Below the pieces are notes generated by a model. The model had not been told where the DNA came from. It did no database searches and saw only the letters and a list, made by a program, of their open reading frames with translations. Positions 20,633 to 30,153 of a stretch of DNA of 64,000 nucleotides are shown here, in pieces. Source of the stretch: a virus; IMG/VR virus record IMGVR_UViG_3300045135_001049, positions 1 to 64,000 of that record; one strand, written 5' to 3'. A program made the position numbers and the translations under genes. Position 1 is the first letter of the stretch. Each line of letters begins with the position of its first letter.

Positions 20633-22197
20633 TGTCAGAACAATATGTGCCAAGTGCGGAGGCAATGAAGTTTATTGCATTTATCCGAGCAGCCAACGTT
20701 GAAGACAACGCCAACGCCGAGATCCACTACAGACTAGCTGATAAGTACTTTGGTACTGACAAGCAAGTATTAATTGAAGCATTCCGTGGTAGCGCAAAGT
20801 CTACTATGATGGAGTGGTTAGTAATTTACATTGCTGCTATGGGGAATCTGCATAACTTTGGTAGGGTAAACTTTATTGCATTTATTGGTGACTCTATGGA
20901 AAACGGTACAAAAAACTTTTTCCGTAACGTTGTTGGTAAAATTGATAAATCTGAACTACTAAAACAGTTAATTAAGATCAAACGTAAGACTGATTCGGAG
21001 CTAGAATTAGAAAATGCTGATGGTGTTGAACTTAACCTCAAAGGCTATGGCGCTAGTACAAACATTCGTGGTGTTCGTTATAAAGGCGCTCGTCCTGATA
21101 TTGTTATCCTTGACGACATTACTACTAACGATGCTATTAATTCTGAGACCATCCAAAACACAATCAACGATAACTTTTATAAATCAGTTATTCCGGCATT
21201 GCATCCAACCCGATATAAGATATTTTTCATTGGTACACCAATATCTGAACGAGATATTATTCATCAGCTTAGTGACAACCCTAAATGGGTAGTGCATAAG
21301 TTTCCTATTGCTGAGAAGTTTCCATGTGATGCGCAAGAGTTTGTAGGTAACTGGGAAGACCGATTCCCTTACGATGCGGTATTAGAAAAGTACGAAATGT
21401 ACAAAGCTGCTGGTAAAGCCCAAGACTTCTACCAAGAATTTATGTTAGAAATCACGGACTTAACCACACTTCTTGTTGAAGAAGAAGACATACAGTGGTT
21501 TGATCCTTCTATTATTAAGAAGAATAAAGAGAGTTATAACTTCTACATATCCACTGACTTTGCAACTAGTACTAAGAAATCTGCTGACTTTTCTACTATT
21601 GGTGTGTGGGCAATATCTAGCAATAATGACTGGTTACTTGTAGATGGTCAATGTATGCGTCAAACAATGCAAGAAAACATTGATGATCTGTTCCGTTACG
21701 TTAAGAAATGGAACCCGCTAAGCGTGGGCATAGAAAGCTCAGGGCAGCAGGGGGGCTTTATATCTATCATGCAAGAAATGATGATGAAGCGTAACGTATG
21801 GTTTACGTTTGCTAAGAAACCTGGCAGTAAAGATGTAGGTATTCGTCCTAACAAAGACAAGATCCACAGATTTGTTACAGGCGTACAGCCTAAATTTAAG
21901 CAGAACAAGATCTGGTTGCCTAAACCTGAAATGGCCAAACTTACCTCCCCTAGATTAGTGGAACTAGTTGAGGAAATGCACCATGAGCTTAGTAGACTCA
22001 CGTTAGCTGGTGGTGTTAAAGCGTTAGCGCATGATGATGCTATAGATTTGCTAAACCAGTTATCAGAAATGGATATTTACTTGCCATCAGAAAGTGCTGG
22101 CAGTATGTCGTCTACTGTTACTGAAGATGGGCTTATCTGGGAATCAATATGGGAAGACGAAGACGAAGATTATACAGTTAATAGTACAGTGTTTTAA
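20632..22197 (+). CDS. terL: Terminase large subunit
   Basis: 521-aa packaging motor. The ATPase domain has Walker A-like FRGSAKST (51-58) and Walker B VILDD (158-162). The RNase-H-like nuclease domain shows D309 in YISTDFATS, E368 in GIESSGQ and D468/D469 in AHDDAIDLL, a plausible acidic triad. It drives ATP-dependent DNA packaging and cuts the concatemer. Length fits N4-type large terminases. Confidence 0.95.
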   Translation: MSEQYVPSAEAMKFIAFIRAANVEDNANAEIHYRLADKYFGTDKQVLIEAFRGSAKSTMMEWLVIYIAAMGNLHNFGRVNFIAFIGDSMENGTKNFFRNVVGKIDKSELLKQLIKIKRKTDSELELENADGVELNLKGYGASTNIRGVRYKGARPDIVILDDITTNDAINSETIQNTINDNFYKSVIPALHPTRYKIFFIGTPISERDIIHQLSDNPKWVVHKFPIAEKFPCDAQEFVGNWEDRFPYDAVLEKYEMYKAAGKAQDFYQEFMLEITDLTTLLVEEEDIQWFDPSIIKKNKESYNFYISTDFATSTKKSADFSTIGVWAISSNNDWLLVDGQCMRQTMQENIDDLFRYVKKWNPLSVGIESSGQQGGFISIMQEMMMKRNVWFTFAKKPGSKDVGIRPNKDKIHRFVTGVQPKFKQNKIWLPKPEMAKLTSPRLVELVEEMHHELSRLTLAGGVKALAHDDAIDLLNQLSEMDIYLPSESAGSMSSTVTEDGLIWESIWEDEDEDYTVNSTVF

Positions 22198-22369
22198 GTA
22201 TTATGTGGTATAATACGTAAATGAGCACAGTAAAATTAGGTAGCGTAATTATAGGGATATGATTGACTTCAAAAGTAAAAACCACTATAATTACGCTTAC
22301 ATACTATAGTCAAATCTTAGTAGCACCTATCTAGACTACTAGCTCCAGCTAAACTTATAGGAATTTATA
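22198..22369 (+). promoter_or_regulatory. Promoter and stem-loop region before the connector-like gene
   Basis: Two promoters. The first is the extended -10 TGGTATAAT (22206-22214). The second is near-consensus TTGACT-17 bp-TATAAT (22263-22291). The second lies inside a perfect 13-bp inverted repeat, AGCGTAATTATAG (22242-22254) and CTATAATTACGCT (22285-22297), so its -10 is in the right arm. Probable main late promoter for the adsorption module; the stem-loop could modulate it. Confidence 0.75.
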
Positions 22370-22993
22370 ATGAAAGTACAAGAGGTAGTAGACATAGCTC
22401 GCTACAGCGAATTAGCCAGTGTTGCTGTAAAAGACAATACTGCTGCTATCGTATCCTTTCTAAATCTAGGGATGGTTGAGTTATACACTCGATTTCCAAT
22501 TAAAACAGAAGAACATCTAGTAGAGCTTCAAGAAAATACTACTATGTACGAAATGCCTGCAGACTTTATGTACGCATTATCGGCGTATGGTGAAGTGCCT
22601 GAAGACGCGCCTAAAACGGATACTCTAAGACCAGTACCAATTAATGAAGAAGATGATCCGTATAGTATCTTTTTTCCTGACTGGAACACAGTACAGATTC
22701 CTGCAGTTGCTAATGGTTCTTACATTTCTATTATTTATGTTGCTAAGCCTGCTACTATAACCCCAGATAACTTAGATGTTGAATTAGAGCTGCCTGATAC
22801 TTTAATTGATGCTTTGGTAAGTTACATTGGCTACAGAGCTCACATGGGTATTAGGGGTGATGGACAATCCGATAATAACGCTCATTGGCAGCGATTTGAT
22901 CGCAACTGCAAAAAAGCTAGAGAGTTGGGGGTGGCATTCCCTGTTGATTCTTTAAGAATGAGTGAACGAATTACAGATAGAGGATTTGCTTAA
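22370..22993 (+). CDS. Connector/tail-adaptor-like protein, 207 aa (N4 gp67 type)
   Basis: Located right after the terminase, as gp67 in N4. Helical N-terminus (VVDIARYSELASVA...), central beta part with MYEMPADFMYALSA, and ELPDTLIDALVSYIGYRAHMG near the C-terminus, a pattern of phage head-tail adaptor proteins. Function inferred from position and this pattern. The stop overlaps the next start. Confidence 0.65.
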   Translation: MKVQEVVDIARYSELASVAVKDNTAAIVSFLNLGMVELYTRFPIKTEEHLVELQENTTMYEMPADFMYALSAYGEVPEDAPKTDTLRPVPINEEDDPYSIFFPDWNTVQIPAVANGSYISIIYVAKPATITPDNLDVELELPDTLIDALVSYIGYRAHMGIRGDGQSDNNAHWQRFDRNCKKARELGVAFPVDSLRMSERITDRGFA

Positions 22994-25900
22994 TGAGCAG
23001 ACGCGTAAGTAGCCTAGATAAAACTACGGTTGGTATTGAACGTGATATTGGTAGCCAGTACGACAATGTAAAAACTGTTGCTACAAATATTGATGACGTA
23101 GTACGTGTAGCTGATAGTATTGATAATATTGACCGCGTTGATCAAAGTATTGAAAACATCGATAGAGTGTTTGTGTCTATTGATAATGTTGATATTGTAG
23201 AAGATCATATTGACAATATTGACAGAGTAGCAATTAGCGCAGATCATGTAGATGTAGTATCTACTAATATTGATGCTGTTCTTACTGTATCAGGTGATAT
23301 TTCTAATGTAGTTAAAGTTGCAGAAGATTTAAATGAAGCTATTTCAGAAATTGAAACTGTAGCTAATGATTTAAACGAAACTACATCTGAAATCGAAACC
23401 GTAGCTTTTAGTATCGACAATGTTAATACTGTTGGTACCCACATTACTAATGTAGATCGAGTTGCAACCTCTGCAGACAATGTTGACCGAGTGTCAACTT
23501 CTGCAGACAACTTAGATCGCGTATACACGTCTATTACTAATCTTGATCGTGTATATACATCTATTGCGGAAGTAGACAGAGTATATTCTTCTATTACAGA
23601 AGTAGATCGTTTATACACCAGTATTGCTGAGATTGATCGAGTATACACTTCAATTGGTAATTTAGACCGTGTACATACGTCAGTAGATAACCTAGATCGC
23701 GTTCATACAAGTATTGGTAATATTGATCGCGTAGAGGATTCAGCAGACAATTTAGACCGCGTTCATACTTCGATTGATAATCTTGATCGTGTACACACAA
23801 GCATTGCAAATATCGACAGAGTAGAAGACTCAGCTGATAACTTAGACCGTGTATTTACCTCTATCGACAATTTGGATAGAGTTTACACAAGTATTGATAA
23901 TGTAGACCGTGTTGATCAATCTATTGCAGAAGTAGATAGAGTCTACACTAGCATTGACAATCTAGATCGCGTTTACACCAGCATCGATAACTTGGACAGA
24001 GTTGATCAGAGTATTGACAACTTAGACCGAGTACATACTAGCATCGACAATGTTGATAGAGTCGATCAAAGCATTGATAACGTAGACAGACTAGTTGTAG
24101 TAGACACTGAAGGTTCTGGCGTAGCTACTGTTGATTCTATCGATCGTCTTAACACCGGTACTACCCCTGATAATATTGATCGTCTTAATACTGGTGCAAC
24201 AGCAAATAACATTGACCGTGTAGAAGATAGCGCAGACAACATTGACCGCTTACATACGTCTATTGCGGAGATTGATCGTCTTTACACTTCTGTTGACAAT
24301 ATCGATAGAGTTCACACTTCAATTGCTGAAGTAGATCGCGTATACACCTCTATTGGCAATATTGATAGAGTCGACACGTCAATTGATAACTTAGATAGAG
24401 TACATACCAGTATTGATAAGCTGGACCGTGTACATACATCTATTGATAAGTTAGACACTGTACATGATGATTTAACTCGCGTTGATACCGTAGCAGATAA
24501 CATCCTAGATGTTAATCGTGTTGCAGATTCTGCCGACAATTTAGACAGAGTCCACACATCAGTAGACAACCTTGACCGAGTATACACATCTATTGACAAT
24601 GTTGATCGTGTATCTACTTCTGCGGATAAACTAGACAGGGTACATACTTCTATTGCTGAGGTAGATCGTGTTTATTCAAGTATTACAAATGTCGACCGTG
24701 TTTATACTTCTATTGATAACCTCGATAGAGTTTACACTAGCGTAGATAACCTTGACAGGGTACATACTAGTATCGGTAACGTTGACCGTGTAGATGAATC
24801 TATCGATAAAGTTGACCGTGTATACACTAGTATTGACGAAGTAGACCGAGTTTATACTTCTATCGCTAATGTTGATCGTCTTAACGTTGTTGACTCGGAT
24901 GGCTCACTAGTTGCTACGGTAGACTCTATTGACCGTCTAAACACAGGCGCTACTGCTAACAACATGGACCGATTAAACACCGGTTCTACTGCTAATAACA
25001 TTGACAGAGTTGCTACTTCTGCTGATAAGCTTGACCGTGTACATACATCGATCTCTGAACTAGATAGAGTTTATACCTCTATTGATAACTTGGATCGCGT
25101 TGATACATCGATCGATAACTTAGATCGGGTATACACTAGTATCGATAACCTGGATAGAGTAGATCAGTCAATTGATTACATTGACAGACTACACACGTCT
25201 ATTACAGAAATTGACCGCATCCACACATCTATCGCTAACCTAGATAGAGTGCATACTTCTGTTGATAACTTAGACAGAGTGCATACAAGTATTGACAATG
25301 TAGATACAGTTAACACTCATATCGCTAACGTAGATATTGTTGCAGACAATATTGCAGATGTTAATACTGTTGCAACTGATATTGCTAAAGTAATTAAGGT
25401 AGCAGATGATCTTAATGAAGCTATTTCGGAAGTAGAAGTAGTTGCTAACGACCTTAGTGAAACAACCTCTGAAATTGAAACTGTTGCAGGCAGCATTGCT
25501 AATGTTGATGCAGTAGGTACAGATATTGCCAATGTAAATACTGTTGCTGGTAGTATCACTAAAGTAAATACAGTTTCTGATTCTATTGACAACGTAAATC
25601 GTGTTTACACAAGCATTGCTAGCGTTGATAGATTAAACACTGGCAGTACTGCAAACAATATGGATCGACTGACTACGTCAGCTGATAATATTGACAGAGT
25701 ACATACCTCAATTACCGAAGTTGATAGACTTTACACGTCAATCGATAACATTGACCGAGTTCACACTAGTATTGATAAGGTGGATAGGGTTAATACTTCA
25801 ATCGATAATATCGATAGGGTTTATACTTCTATTGGTAATATTGATATTGTTGAAGACCATATCACTAACATTGATACAGTTGCTGACAGCATCACAAATG

Positions 25901-28900
25901 CAAACACTGTAGCTACAGATATCGCAAACGTAAATACTGTTGCAACTAACATCGCAAACGTTAATACTGTTGCTGGTATTGACACAGATGTTACTACCGT
26001 ATCTGGTATTAACACTGATGTAACTACTGTATCAGGCATTTCTGCAAATGTTACTACTGTAGCTGGAATTAGTACAGACGTAACCACAGTAGCTACTAAC
26101 AACGCAAATGTTACTACGGTTGCAAACAACGATGTTAATGTAACTACTGTTGCAGGTATCGATTCAGATGTAACCACTGTTGCAGGAATTAGCGGCAACG
26201 TTACTACTGTAGCAACTAATGACGCTAACGTTACAACTGTTGCAACTGACATTGCAAATGTAAATACAACAGCAACCAACATTACTAACGTAAATACGGT
26301 AGCTGGTATTGATAGCGACGTAACAACTGTTGCTGGTATCAGCGGTAATGTAACTACCGTAGCTACTAATGATGCAAACGTAACGACAGTAGCAACGGAT
26401 ATTGCAAACGTTAACACGACTGCAGGTAGTATTACAGGTGTAAATACCGTAGCTACTGATATTGCCAACGTAAACACAACCGCAACTAATATTGCTAATG
26501 TGAACACAGTTGCGGGAATTGACAGTGATGTAACTACTGTAGCTACAAATAATGCTAACGTTACTACAGTCGCTGATGATATCGCTAATGTAAATACTAC
26601 TGCTACAAACATTACAAATGTTAACACGGTAGCAGGCATTGACGCAGATGTTACGACTGTAGCCGGTATTAGTGCAAACGTTACAACTGTTGCTACTAAC
26701 GATACCAACGTTACTACAGTAGCTACAGACATAGCTAACGTTAACACCACTGCTACTAACATTACGGATGTAAATACTGTTGCAGGAAGTATTACAAGTG
26801 TAAACACTGCAGCAACAGATATTGCTAACATCAACACAGTAGCTGGTATTAGCTCTGATGTTACAACAGTATCTGGGAATAATGCCAATGTAACTACAGT
26901 TGCTACAGATATTAGCAACGTCAATACTACGGCTGGTAGCATCTCTAATGTCAACACAGTTGCAGGTGATATTGCGAATGTAAACACTACAGCAGGAAGC
27001 ATTGCTTCAGTTAACACAGTAGCAACAGACCTAGATCTAGAGACTTCTAACGTTGTAGTAGTAAGCACTAACATTACTGACGTTAACACAGTTGCTGGAA
27101 ATATGACTAGCGTCAATACTGTTGCTACTGACATGACTAACGTTAATACTGTAGGTAGCAATATTGCAGACGTAACTTCAGTTGCGGATAACATGACTGA
27201 AGTATTAGCAGCTGACACTCATGCGGCTACTGCAACTACTAAAGCTGGAGAAGCCTCTGACAGCGCCGCTGCGGCGTTAGTAAGTGAAGGTAATGCGTCA
27301 GACAGTGAAGATGCTGCTGCGGCTTCAGCGCTCGCTGCGGCAGGCTCAGCTACTTCTGCACAAACTAGCTTGGAAACTTTCCAAGGACAGTACGCTTCTC
27401 AGGCTACTGCACCATCTAGTGCAGATATTGGTGACTTGTGGTTTGATACTAGCGTAGATGTTATGAAAGTTTATAGCTCTAGTGGCTGGGCATCTGCCTC
27501 TAGTTCTATTGAAGGCATTAAAACAGATTTTCAATTTGTTATGTCTGCAGACCAAACTGTTATCTCTGGTAATGGTTTAGTAATTGACACTGCTGGCCTG
27601 GTAAATGTTTATTTAAACGGTATTCGTTTACAGACTGCAGATTACACAATTGATGCCCCTAATAACACTGTCACCCTAGCTTATGCTGCTGCTGCAGGTG
27701 ACGAAGTAGAAGTAGAAGTATTTGGTAACTTTGCCGGTCAATCTGGCGCTGAAGTTGCTATTACCGGTGGTGTTATTACAGGTCTTGACGAGCTAAGTTC
27801 TGCTTCATTGCAGATTACTGGGGGCACTGGTACCCAAGGTACTATGACTTGGAATACTGACGAAGAGACAGTAGACCTAGTTCTTGATGGTGCTACATTA
27901 CAACTTGGTCAAGAAATTCATTACCATGTACGTAACAACACTGCTACTAGTATTCCTAATGGTACTCCTGTTTACGCTTCAGGAACTTTAGGAGCTAGTG
28001 GTAGGATTACTGTAGCGCCATTTATTGCAGATGGTACTATTGCTGTTAAATACTTCTTGGGTGTTACAACAGAGGCTATTGCTGCTGGTTCAGACGGCAA
28101 AGTAACAGACTTTGGTAAAGTACGATCGTTTGATACAAGTGGCTTTAGCGAAGGAGACGTACTATACCCTAGCTCTACTGCAGCTGGTGAATTTACCAAT
28201 ACCGCTCCTGCAGCACCTAATTTAGCAATTCCTTGCGGTTTTGTAATTAACTCAGCTAACAATGGTACAGTTTTTGTACGTGTACATCCTCAGGATGACA
28301 ACGCTTACCAATTAGTTGCAGAACAAACGGCTACAAACATTAACAATTCTGGCACTGATATGCTAAGTCTTGCTGATGGTTGGTACAAATGGGGTAGTAC
28401 AACTCCAACTGACGCGCCGTTTAATTATGCTTCAATGCTCCAGTTATCGGACACTAACCAAAAAATACAAATGGCGTTTGGCTCATCTGGTAGAGGCCGT
28501 TTGGCAATTCGCAGAGCTGACAGCGGTACGTTTTATGATTGGACAAGTGCTTGGACTGATGCAGACTTTGGCTCAGCTAAAATTTCAAATTGGGACACAG
28601 CTTATGGGTGGGGCAACCACGGAGCTGAAGGGTACGCGACAGAGGGTTACGTCACAAACGCAATTGCAGATTTAGTTGATAGTGCCCCAGGAACTCTTGA
28701 TACATTAAATGAACTAGCGGCTGCGCTTGGCGACGATGCTAATTTTGCCACCACTGTTACTGATAGCATTGCGACAAAAGCTCCTTTAGCTAATCCTTCT
28801 TTTACTGGTGACATTACATTAAGTAGTCCTATAACAAGCCCGTCTGAAATTCGTATTAGTATGGGTGGCGGTACTTGGGTTGCAGGTACTGAGATAGGGC

Positions 28901-30111
28901 GTTATAGTTTTTACACTACAGATGGAAGTGGAATAGGCGCACGTGAGCTGGCTTCTGTTAGAGCTATTTCAGAGGATGGTGGTACTACTGCGAGCGGTGC
29001 TTTAGCATTCTACACCAGTGTTTATAACACTGCTGCTAGTGAAGCAATGCGCATTAGCGCAAATAGGTATGTTGGTATTGGAGAAGCTGAGCCTGATCAA
29101 CGACTTCACGTAAATGCCGGTACCACTAACGTAGCTGCAAAATTTGAATCCACTGATTCCCAAGTTTGGTTGGCGCTTACTGATAATAACACTACTTATG
29201 GTACATTAATCGGTAGGGATACTGACGACAACAAACTATTTACTGTTGCTGATAATAATGTATACGAAAAGTTTTACATTACTGAAGATGGCCAAGCTAC
29301 GTTTAGGTACAAACCTACGGCAAATGAAAATGGCGTTATTGATGTTCTGACACTTAGAGCGGATGATCCTAATAACGTAGTTGATTATCTATCTGGTGAT
29401 GGTGTTGGTCTACTGTTTAAGATTGGTACAAATGACGTTAGTGGTTCTACATCTCAAATTGGTGCTAGAATTGCTACTTTACGTGGTTCTGGTACTGATA
29501 CCAACTCTTCAACGTATCTTGGGTTCTATACATCTGATGATGACCAAACTCTTGATAGAGTTGCTACGCTTGATAAGAATGCTCTTCGAATTAATGAGCA
29601 AGAGACAAACGCAGTCGGTTCATTTATTATTGGCAACGGTTCTGATGGCACAGCATTCTATATCAAAAAAGAGCATGATTCTACTAATAACTACTTAGCG
29701 TCTATTTACGCAGGTTATGGTGGTTCTTCGTTCTCTGATTTGAATATCTATCGTGGTACTAACGGAGATTCAGATGCTTACGTTAAGTTTAGTAAGTCTG
29801 ATCTAAGCGCAACATTTGGTGGAGATATTAATAGTTTATCTGATAAAAAACTAAAAGATAATATTCAGCCTATTGTAAATGCAACTGAAACTATTAATAA
29901 AATTAACGGGTATTCTTACGACTGGAAAAATGGTACAGGTAAAGGACATGGTGTTATTGCCCAAGAACTTGAAGAAGTTCTGCCTACCCTAGTTGCTGAG
30001 TCAGAAGGTACGAAAAGTGTTAAATACCTAGAGTTAATTCCATTCTTACTTGAAGCAATTAAAGAACAGGATAAACGTATTAAAGAACTTGAACTTAAAC
30101 TAGACAAGTAA
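22993..30111 (+). CDS. Giant tail fibre with decapeptide repeats and S74 chaperone, 2372 aa
   Basis: Residues about 17-1405 are an almost unbroken series of ten-residue repeats (IDNLDRVHTS and IANVNTVATD types). An Ala/Ser-rich coil (about 1410-1465) and a GDLWFDT...MKVYSSSGW module near 1475 follow, then beta-rich receptor-type domains. The C-terminus is a Peptidase_S74 intramolecular chaperone: Ser2283-Asp with K2288 five residues on (SDKKLK), then GVIAQELEEVLP and a final coiled coil. This domain trimerises the fibre and cuts itself off. It should be a host-contacting fibre. Same strand as, and 42 bases before, the propeller gene. Confidence 0.88.
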   Translation: MSRRVSSLDKTTVGIERDIGSQYDNVKTVATNIDDVVRVADSIDNIDRVDQSIENIDRVFVSIDNVDIVEDHIDNIDRVAISADHVDVVSTNIDAVLTVSGDISNVVKVAEDLNEAISEIETVANDLNETTSEIETVAFSIDNVNTVGTHITNVDRVATSADNVDRVSTSADNLDRVYTSITNLDRVYTSIAEVDRVYSSITEVDRLYTSIAEIDRVYTSIGNLDRVHTSVDNLDRVHTSIGNIDRVEDSADNLDRVHTSIDNLDRVHTSIANIDRVEDSADNLDRVFTSIDNLDRVYTSIDNVDRVDQSIAEVDRVYTSIDNLDRVYTSIDNLDRVDQSIDNLDRVHTSIDNVDRVDQSIDNVDRLVVVDTEGSGVATVDSIDRLNTGTTPDNIDRLNTGATANNIDRVEDSADNIDRLHTSIAEIDRLYTSVDNIDRVHTSIAEVDRVYTSIGNIDRVDTSIDNLDRVHTSIDKLDRVHTSIDKLDTVHDDLTRVDTVADNILDVNRVADSADNLDRVHTSVDNLDRVYTSIDNVDRVSTSADKLDRVHTSIAEVDRVYSSITNVDRVYTSIDNLDRVYTSVDNLDRVHTSIGNVDRVDESIDKVDRVYTSIDEVDRVYTSIANVDRLNVVDSDGSLVATVDSIDRLNTGATANNMDRLNTGSTANNIDRVATSADKLDRVHTSISELDRVYTSIDNLDRVDTSIDNLDRVYTSIDNLDRVDQSIDYIDRLHTSITEIDRIHTSIANLDRVHTSVDNLDRVHTSIDNVDTVNTHIANVDIVADNIADVNTVATDIAKVIKVADDLNEAISEVEVVANDLSETTSEIETVAGSIANVDAVGTDIANVNTVAGSITKVNTVSDSIDNVNRVYTSIASVDRLNTGSTANNMDRLTTSADNIDRVHTSITEVDRLYTSIDNIDRVHTSIDKVDRVNTSIDNIDRVYTSIGNIDIVEDHITNIDTVADSITNANTVATDIANVNTVATNIANVNTVAGIDTDVTTVSGINTDVTTVSGISANVTTVAGISTDVTTVATNNANVTTVANNDVNVTTVAGIDSDVTTVAGISGNVTTVATNDANVTTVATDIANVNTTATNITNVNTVAGIDSDVTTVAGISGNVTTVATNDANVTTVATDIANVNTTAGSITGVNTVATDIANVNTTATNIANVNTVAGIDSDVTTVATNNANVTTVADDIANVNTTATNITNVNTVAGIDADVTTVAGISANVTTVATNDTNVTTVATDIANVNTTATNITDVNTVAGSITSVNTAATDIANINTVAGISSDVTTVSGNNANVTTVATDISNVNTTAGSISNVNTVAGDIANVNTTAGSIASVNTVATDLDLETSNVVVVSTNITDVNTVAGNMTSVNTVATDMTNVNTVGSNIADVTSVADNMTEVLAADTHAATATTKAGEASDSAAAALVSEGNASDSEDAAAASALAAAGSATSAQTSLETFQGQYASQATAPSSADIGDLWFDTSVDVMKVYSSSGWASASSSIEGIKTDFQFVMSADQTVISGNGLVIDTAGLVNVYLNGIRLQTADYTIDAPNNTVTLAYAAAAGDEVEVEVFGNFAGQSGAEVAITGGVITGLDELSSASLQITGGTGTQGTMTWNTDEETVDLVLDGATLQLGQEIHYHVRNNTATSIPNGTPVYASGTLGASGRITVAPFIADGTIAVKYFLGVTTEAIAAGSDGKVTDFGKVRSFDTSGFSEGDVLYPSSTAAGEFTNTAPAAPNLAIPCGFVINSANNGTVFVRVHPQDDNAYQLVAEQTATNINNSGTDMLSLADGWYKWGSTTPTDAPFNYASMLQLSDTNQKIQMAFGSSGRGRLAIRRADSGTFYDWTSAWTDADFGSAKISNWDTAYGWGNHGAEGYATEGYVTNAIADLVDSAPGTLDTLNELAAALGDDANFATTVTDSIATKAPLANPSFTGDITLSSPITSPSEIRISMGGGTWVAGTEIGRYSFYTTDGSGIGARELASVRAISEDGGTTASGALAFYTSVYNTAASEAMRISANRYVGIGEAEPDQRLHVNAGTTNVAAKFESTDSQVWLALTDNNTTYGTLIGRDTDDNKLFTVADNNVYEKFYITEDGQATFRYKPTANENGVIDVLTLRADDPNNVVDYLSGDGVGLLFKIGTNDVSGSTSQIGARIATLRGSGTDTNSSTYLGFYTSDDDQTLDRVATLDKNALRINEQETNAVGSFIIGNGSDGTAFYIKKEHDSTNNYLASIYAGYGGSSFSDLNIYRGTNGDSDAYVKFSKSDLSATFGGDINSLSDKKLKDNIQPIVNATETINKINGYSYDWKNGTGKGHGVIAQELEEVLPTLVAESEGTKSVKYLELIPFLLEAIKEQDKRIKELELKLDK
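23041..27210 (+). repeat. About 139 tandem 30-bp units encoding a decapeptide
   Basis: Each unit encodes I-x-x-(V/L)-x-x-V-x-(T/S)-x. The first part is dominated by DRV units, the later part by NTV/TTV units. Interruptions include DLNEAISEIETV (23320 and 25410) and GSTANNIDRLNTG-type segments. DNA copies differ by many synonymous changes, so identity is at protein level. Confidence 0.9.
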
Positions 30112-30153
30112 CCTTACAAATTTTAAAACAGCTGAGTTCAAAAAGGAGCGAAG

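Noticed and set aside
23041-27210. Possible CRISPR-like array because of regular short repeats
   Set aside because: Repeats are coding, in frame, directly adjacent without spacers, and differ by synonymous changes.
25821-27218. Long minus-strand open frame (465 codons) opposite the fibre repeats
   Set aside because: It is created by the regular 30-bp repeat of the real plus-strand gene, which keeps stops out of one antisense frame. No ribosome-binding site and low-complexity Val/Thr/Ala product.
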